A stretch of DNA of 7,039 nt from JACQMJ01 sp964373495 (GTDB lineage Bacteria > Patescibacteriota > Minisyncoccia > Sungbacterales > SURF-37), in the NCBI GenBank assembly GCA_964373495.1, contig CAYJUW010000039.1:1-7039 (forward strand), read 5' to 3'. The notes beneath the pieces are model-generated. The model ran no database searches. It was not told the DNA's origin and was given only the letters and a program-made list of their open reading frames with translations. Every line of letters starts with the position of its first letter. Position 1 is the first letter of the stretch. Position numbers and translations under genes: made by a program. This document shows, in pieces, positions 3,848 to 7,039 of the stretch.

Positions 3848-5163
3848 TTGAGGGCCTCTTTCGTATAGACGTTATTCGCATTCCACAAAAGCCACCCCGA
3901 GGACCCGGCCGCTTCAGCCGCATCAATTTGGGCCCGCACCTTTGCCGCATCGTACCTGATTCCGCGGCTTGCATCAATGCCCAGATCGAAATCCTGCAGC
4001 CACGGGCGGAGGCGCGCCCGGCGCGCCGGTGAAATTGGTGAAATCGGTGAAGCTGACGAAGTTGCAATGTTACCATCTTCACCAAGTCCCGACCGCGGTC
4101 GGGGCGATTCCTCAACTTGACCCGTGGTCGTGGCCACCCTGCCGGCAAGGACATCCGCGGCGGCGAGCAGCGAACGGTATACCACCTCATAGGGGTGGCT
4201 CGCGGCAACCATGGTGGTGCTGGCCGAGCGGTACGGGTAGCTCGCGGCCGGGAGGTTGCGGCCAGGATCCGCCGGCACCTCAAACCCGGCGTAGTAGTGC
4301 GAGGGGTAGACCATGAGCGAGATGTAATCAAAGTTCTCGCCGATGTCTTCCAGCCGCTGGCCAATGCCGAGATCGGCTTCGTGGAGGGCCACGTAGCCGA
4401 AGAGATCGGCCGAGAGGATAAGTTCCGGGCGGTAGGCCTGGAGTCCGCCCGAGAGGTAGGCGAAGAACGCCCGGAGCACTTCATACTTGGGACGCTGGCC
4501 GTCGTAGACCGGATAGGCGATGGCCGCGAGGTTGCCGTCCGAGGGGAACCGGATGTAGTCGAACTGGATTTCGTCAAAGCCAGCATCAGCCGCGGCTTTG
4601 GCCGCGGCGAGCTGATAGGCCCAGACCTCCTCCGAGGCCGGATCCAGCCACGAGCCGCCGCGGTTGTCGCGCCAGAACGCACGCTCGCCCGAGCCAGCGG
4701 CGGCGCCGACGCGTTTCCGCTTGAGATACCATGCGGGGTGCGCCTGCTCCTGCGAACTATCCTTGAATACGACCTGGCGGGCGATGACCCACACGCTCTT
4801 TTGGTGGAAGGCGCGGATGAGCTCACGGAGCTGGTCGGTGATGATGAGCCCGCCGGTCGTCTCCTTTACATCAATGACCACGGCATCGAGCTCCGTCTCG
4901 TCGAGGAGTGCGGCGATGTCCCCGCGGAGCCGGGTTGCAGCCCGGCCGCGGTCATTGGCCACCACCGCGGTCATGTACACGCCCTTCACCCCCTGCGAGC
5001 GCTCCCCGGCCTCGCGGATGCGCTCCGCCAGGGTCTTGCCTTCCGGCCCGGGCCGCTCGCCGGCCGTGGTCGTGACGAGCGTACCGGGGGTAACATAGTC
5101 AAGGCTGAAATACCCTCCGAGGCCGAGGGCGATGATGCCGAGCGCTGCGAGCGGCCACCGCAT
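3838..5163 (-). CDS. DUF4015 putative glycoside hydrolase, membrane-anchored or secreted
   Basis: This 441-residue protein belongs to the DUF4015 family (PF13200), a predicted TIM-barrel glycosidase group whose substrate is not known to me. Residues 3-20 form a hydrophobic N-terminal anchor or signal, so the enzyme should act outside the membrane. Family motifs appear in order: ELDAVVIDVKETTGG (91-105), VIARQVVFKD (126-135), SWLDPASEEVWAY (171-183), the probable catalytic strand GFDEIQFDYIRFPSDG (195-210), SADLFGY (251-257), YISLMVYPSHYY (280-291), RPWLQDFDLG (386-395) and GWLLWNANNVYT (423-434). Between HPYEVVYRSLL and RPWLQDF lies an unusually long low-complexity linker (about 342-383) encoded by a 9-bp repeat and a 16-bp palindrome. 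No good Shine-Dalgarno precedes the ATG. The TAA stop overlaps a tRNA-like 5' half. The gene may be cotranscribed with the C39-like gene upstream (189-bp gap). Confidence 0.88.
   Translation of the reverse strand: MRWPLAALGIIALGLGGYFSLDYVTPGTLVTTTAGERPGPEGKTLAERIREAGERSQGVKGVYMTAVVANDRGRAATRLRGDIAALLDETELDAVVIDVKETTGGLIITDQLRELIRAFHQKSVWVIARQVVFKDSSQEQAHPAWYLKRKRVGAAAGSGERAFWRDNRGGSWLDPASEEVWAYQLAAAKAAADAGFDEIQFDYIRFPSDGNLAAIAYPVYDGQRPKYEVLRAFFAYLSGGLQAYRPELILSADLFGYVALHEADLGIGQRLEDIGENFDYISLMVYPSHYYAGFEVPADPGRNLPAASYPYRSASTTMVAASHPYEVVYRSLLAAADVLAGRVATTTGQVEESPRPRSGLGEDGNIATSSASPISPISPARRARLRPWLQDFDLGIDASRGIRYDAAKVRAQIDAAEAAGSSGWLLWNANNVYTKEALKPE
4028..4054 (+). repeat. 9-bp tandem repeat inside the DUF4015 gene
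   Basis: Plus strand GGTGAAATT, GGTGAAATC, GGTGAAGCT: three 9-bp units, the last diverged. On the coding strand they give the Ser-Pro-Ile run of residues 372-379. The length is a multiple of three, so the frame is kept. Confidence 0.75.
4088..4103. repeat. 16-bp perfect palindrome inside the DUF4015 gene
   Basis: CCCGACCGCGGTCGGG is its own reverse complement. It encodes residues of the linker (PRPRSG, 354-359). With the nearby 9-bp repeat it suggests that intergenic-type palindromic DNA has entered the coding region in frame. Confidence 0.7.
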
Positions 5164-5230
5164 CGTATAAGGAAACCTGATGAACAGAAATCAGCGAGCA
5201 GGGACGAACGCGAACCTATCTCAAAAATCG

Positions 5231-5275
5231 TTATGCTCCGAGCGGGGTCGAGGAGTTTCCTAGGTTTTTTGCCAT
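5231..5275 (-). CDS. Possible 14-residue leader peptide or small ORF
   Basis: The minus strand encodes MAKNLGNSSTPLGA and TAA. AAGGA (5286-5282) lies 6 nt before the ATG, a better ribosome site than those of most genes here. It sits 67 nt upstream of the DUF4015 start in the 189-bp gap after the C39-like gene. A short hairpin (CTCC/GGAG) and a T5 stretch follow, but they do not make a good terminator. It could be a leader ORF, a small protein or chance. I see nothing else in the gap. Confidence 0.25.
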   Translation of the reverse strand: MAKNLGNSSTPLGA

Positions 5276-5352
5276 GGTATGTCCTTGACGATGCCCGGAC
5301 AGTAATATCGAAACAGCTTCTCGCGATCTCTTACGGTCTTGCTCATGGCCCA

Positions 5353-6171
5353 CTATTCGCCGTTTACGGTCTCCGGCCGCACGACAATCATCCCCTTGCG
5401 GCCGGAGGAGATGGTCGCATCCGATCCGGTCCAATCATGGACGGCCGCCCAGAGGCGCGCCGACGGGTAGCGGAAACTCGCGCCATGGCGGGTGCCGGGG
5501 TCATTGACGATAAATTCGCCGGCCACGTCGTCGTAGCCGCGGACCACCACCATGTGGTAGGGCGGCGGTGAGGCGTAGTAGGGATTGGCCAGGAGCGCCC
5601 CGGCGATCGGAACCAAGACGATGTTGCCCCGGCTGAGCTCGCGCTTGATATCCCCCGGCTTAATGTCGTAGGCCAAGGCCACGTTCGGGTAGTCGTAGTA
5701 GCGGGTGAAGAGCTTAATGGTCTGGGCGAGCGAGGTATCGAAATGGTAGCCGAAGGCGTAGTCCTCGAAAGCAACCTGGCCGAGGATTTCGCGCTCGGCC
5801 TGAAGCGGGGAGAGCGCGCCTGCGCCGCGGGCCCAGGCAACGGCCATCAGCACCGAGGCCTCTTCGCAGGCCTCGCCAAAGGGCAGGGACCAGTCGCCCC
5901 GCGGGGCCTGGGCGGTGAAAGGCACGCCGGGAATGAATACCGCGGCGGGCAGGGCCCTGGGAGCTTGGCTCGTGGTAGGCGCCGCGCTCACTGGTTCCGG
6001 CCGGAGCGCTGAGGCGCCCGGCACCGAAGACGCCCGGAGAACAACCGGCACACCGGCGAGGGCATGCTGGATACTAAGAACCGCTATGAGGCCGGCCAAC
6101 GCCGCGCCCAGCCACCACAGAGCCCACGCGGCGTCAGCCGCGAGCCGAGGGTTGGTTTGCATCTTCGTCAT
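5353..6171 (-). CDS. C39-like (Peptidase_C39_2) cysteine peptidase, exported
   Basis: This 272-residue protein has a Peptidase_C39_2 type papain-fold domain. The expected catalytic residues are visible: Q88 in VPFTAQAP, C102 in FGEACEEAS, H206 in PPYHMVVVRGYD, and N223/D224 in FIVNDPGTRHG. A hydrophobic segment at about 13-38 ending in HALAG acts as a signal peptide or anchor, and an Ala/Pro/Ser-rich spacer follows to about residue 78. The domain should therefore face the outside, perhaps processing peptides or cell-wall proteins; the substrate is unknown. A perfect TATAAT (6175-6170) overlaps the first ATG at 6171. An ATG at 6162 (MQTNPRL), 7 nt after that box, would be a leaderless start and may be the true one. 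The gene diverges from the regulator at 6219. Confidence 0.85.
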   Translation of the reverse strand: MTKMQTNPRLAADAAWALWWLGAALAGLIAVLSIQHALAGVPVVLRASSVPGASALRPEPVSAAPTTSQAPRALPAAVFIPGVPFTAQAPRGDWSLPFGEACEEASVLMAVAWARGAGALSPLQAEREILGQVAFEDYAFGYHFDTSLAQTIKLFTRYYDYPNVALAYDIKPGDIKRELSRGNIVLVPIAGALLANPYYASPPPYHMVVVRGYDDVAGEFIVNDPGTRHGASFRYPSARLWAAVHDWTGSDATISSGRKGMIVVRPETVNGE

Positions 6172-6212
6172 TATAGGGCGCGATTGCCTTTTAGGCCATT
6201 TTTTGCTAGGTT
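6170..6212. promoter_or_regulatory. Divergent promoter region between the C39-like gene and the regulator
   Basis: Leftward: TATAAT (6175-6170), with only a weak -35 (TGGCCT, 6198-6193). Rightward: TTGCCT (6184-6189), a 17-nt spacer and extended -10 TGC-TAGGTT (6204-6212), 6 nt before ATG 6219. A small inverted repeat GCCT-TTT-AGGC (6186-6196) overlaps both -35 regions and could be an operator. Neither gene has a Shine-Dalgarno, so both look leaderless. Confidence 0.5.
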
Positions 6213-6218
6213 GCCGCC

Positions 6219-6839
6219 ATGGACATGCTGGAGAAACTCTTTGCTTCGCCGGTGCGGGCCAAGCTCCTGAAGCTCTTTCTTATGAACCCCGAGGCTCGCT
6301 TCACGGTCCAAGATGCCAGCCGCCAGGCCCAGGTGCGGCCAGTGCCGTTCCGCCACGAGGTGCACCGCTTGATGAAACTCCATCTGGTGAAATCGGATTC
6401 GGTCCGCCTGGCCAGGCCGCTGGCCGATGGCCGGAGCCGCATGAAATTCGCGACGAAACGGGCCACGGTCTACATGGCCAACCAGGACTTCCCGCTCTTC
6501 GCCGAGCTCCGGGCGCTCTGCCTAAAATCGGCCCCCCACGCCAAAGGGCTCCTGGCCGGCAAGATTAAGCGGCTCGGCAACGTCAAGCTCGCCATCCTGG
6601 CCGGGGTCTTCATTGACAATCCCGCCTCGCGGGTAGACATGCTCATCATCGGCGACGGCCTAAAAAAGGCGCGGATGAAATCCTTCATCCACTGGCTGGA
6701 GTCGCGCATCGGCAAGGAGTTGAACTATGTGGCCATGTCCTCGACCGAGTTCAAGTACCGCCGGGACATGTACGACCGGTTCGTGCGCGACGTGCTCGAG
6801 TTCCCGCACGAAACGGTGATCAACAAGCTCGGCGTGTAG
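6219..6839 (+). CDS. Winged-helix transcriptional regulator with nucleotidyltransferase-like C-terminal domain
   Basis: This 206-residue cytoplasmic protein has an N-terminal winged-helix region (about 1-85): LEKLFASPVRAKLLKLFL, then a recognition-helix region RFTVQDASRQAQVRPVPFRHEVHRLMKLHLV, then a basic wing. The C-terminal part (about 115-206), with SRVDMLIIGDGLKKARMKSFIHWLESRIGKELNYVAMSSTEFKYRR, resembles MNT-type nucleotidyltransferase domains seen fused to HTH domains. The usual Gly-Ser active-site pair is not evident and only one Asp of the expected pair (D140) is in place, so catalysis is doubtful. Such fusions are seen in CPR genomes, but targets are unknown. Divergent placement from the C39-like gene, with an inverted repeat between them, suggests auto- or local regulation. 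The start ATG 6219 has no Shine-Dalgarno and lies 6 nt after a -10, fitting a leaderless mRNA. Confidence 0.75.
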   Translation: MDMLEKLFASPVRAKLLKLFLMNPEARFTVQDASRQAQVRPVPFRHEVHRLMKLHLVKSDSVRLARPLADGRSRMKFATKRATVYMANQDFPLFAELRALCLKSAPHAKGLLAGKIKRLGNVKLAILAGVFIDNPASRVDMLIIGDGLKKARMKSFIHWLESRIGKELNYVAMSSTEFKYRRDMYDRFVRDVLEFPHETVINKLGV

Positions 6840-6846
6840 CAGAACG

Positions 6847-6881
6847 AGAATCCAGAATCTAGAAACTAGCATCTAGCATGT
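6847..6881 (+). repeat. Degenerate 7-bp tandem repeat before tRNA-Val
   Basis: Five 7-nt units in a row: AGAATCC, AGAATCT, AGAAACT, AGCATCT, AGCATGT. CTAG recurs three times at 7-nt spacing (6859, 6866, 6873). The array begins 8 nt after the regulator's stop and ends one base before the tRNA-Val. It may be an intergenic heptamer repeat; it is too irregular to be a terminator. Confidence 0.6.
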
Positions 6882-6882
6882 T

Positions 6883-6953
6883 GGGCGCTTAGTTCAGTGG
6901 TAGAACGTTCGCTTCACATGCGAAAGGTCCGAGGTTCAATCCCTCGAGCGCCC
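6883..6953 (+). tRNA. tRNA-Val (anticodon CAC)
   Basis: A complete 71-nt cloverleaf: acceptor GGGCGCT/AGCGCCC, D-stem GTTC/GAAC, anticodon arm TTCGC-TTCACAT-GCGAA with anticodon CAC (reads GTG), T-arm CGAGG-TTCAATC-CCTCG. ACAA follows, so no CCA is encoded. It lies 14 nt upstream of tRNA-Arg, probably in the same transcript. Confidence 0.94.
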
Positions 6954-6967
6954 ACAACGGAACCCAT

Positions 6968-7039
6968 GCCCCGGTAGCTCAACGGACAGAGCAGGCGGCT
7001 TCTATCCGCAAGGTTGGGGGTTCGAATCCCTCCCGGGGC
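6968..7039 (+). tRNA. tRNA-Arg (anticodon TCT)
   Basis: A complete 72-nt cloverleaf ending on the last base of the window: acceptor GCCCCGG/CCGGGGC, D-stem GCTC/GAGC with an 8-nt loop, anticodon arm GGCGG-CTTCTAT-CCGCA with anticodon TCT (reads AGA), T-arm GGGGG-TTCGAAT-CCCTC. The first anticodon-stem pair is a G-A mismatch. Whether CCA is encoded cannot be seen. Confidence 0.92.

Noticed and set aside
5231..5434. 67-residue minus-strand ORF between the C39-like and DUF4015 genes
   Set aside because: Most of it overlaps the C39-like gene in another frame; only the last 14 codons, with their own Shine-Dalgarno, merit mention.
4117..5571. A long plus-strand ORF (484 residues) opposite the DUF4015 gene
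   Set aside because: It is antisense to a gene with clear family motifs. Its composition is Arg/Gly/Ala-rich with no domain, typical of a GC-rich shadow frame.
6213..6222. GCCGCCATGG at the regulator start, identical to a eukaryotic Kozak context
   Set aside because: The gene, its neighbours and the tRNAs are bacterial; in this GC-rich DNA it is coincidence.

Overview
The window reads as chromosomal DNA of a small-genome bacterium, most likely a GC-rich member of the Candidate Phyla Radiation (Patescibacteria, Parcubacteria-like). This is inferred from gene content rather than proven. Signs are a GxxExxY-family protein beside core genes, a membrane-anchored DUF4015 glycosidase-like protein, an exported C39-like peptidase, a winged-helix/nucleotidyltransferase-like regulator, tRNA genes mostly without encoded CCA, and several genes that appear leaderless. 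prfB (release factor 2) has an in-frame UGA and a +1 frameshift site, so UGA is read as stop here and recoding of UGA to glycine is unlikely.

Layout. Positions 1-2169 (minus) hold prfB, a small GxxExxY gene, then ftsE, which runs off the left edge. prfB next to ftsE is a common bacterial order; the GxxExxY gene sits between them, is clearly lower in GC, and is bounded by inverted arrays of a 12-bp repeat. Positions 2170-2828 hold no convincing protein gene: a probable leaderless prfB promoter, a 67-nt long hairpin, a strongly structured stretch that may be an unassigned RNA, and the leader of the next gene. Positions 2829-3620 (plus) are a PgeF/YfiH-type protein with an excellent Shine-Dalgarno site and an intrinsic terminator. 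Positions 3666-3847 (minus) hold an intact tRNA-Thr(CGT) flanked by inverted repeats and, outside these, by a 5' and a 3' tRNA-like half with largely complementary acceptor strands: a nested tRNA-in-tRNA arrangement. Positions 3838-5163 (minus) encode the DUF4015 protein and 5353-6171 (minus) the C39-like peptidase. Divergent from that, 6219-6839 (plus) encodes the regulator, followed by a heptanucleotide repeat, tRNA-Val(CAC) and tRNA-Arg(TCT), which ends on the last base.

Function. The set mixes translation (RF2, three tRNAs), division (FtsE), cell-envelope or exported enzymes (DUF4015 and C39 proteins) and nucleoside or cell-wall-linked metabolism (PgeF). The least explained parts are the repeat-bounded GxxExxY unit, the hairpin just before the prfB frameshift site, the nested tRNA locus and the structured prfB-pgeF intergenic region.
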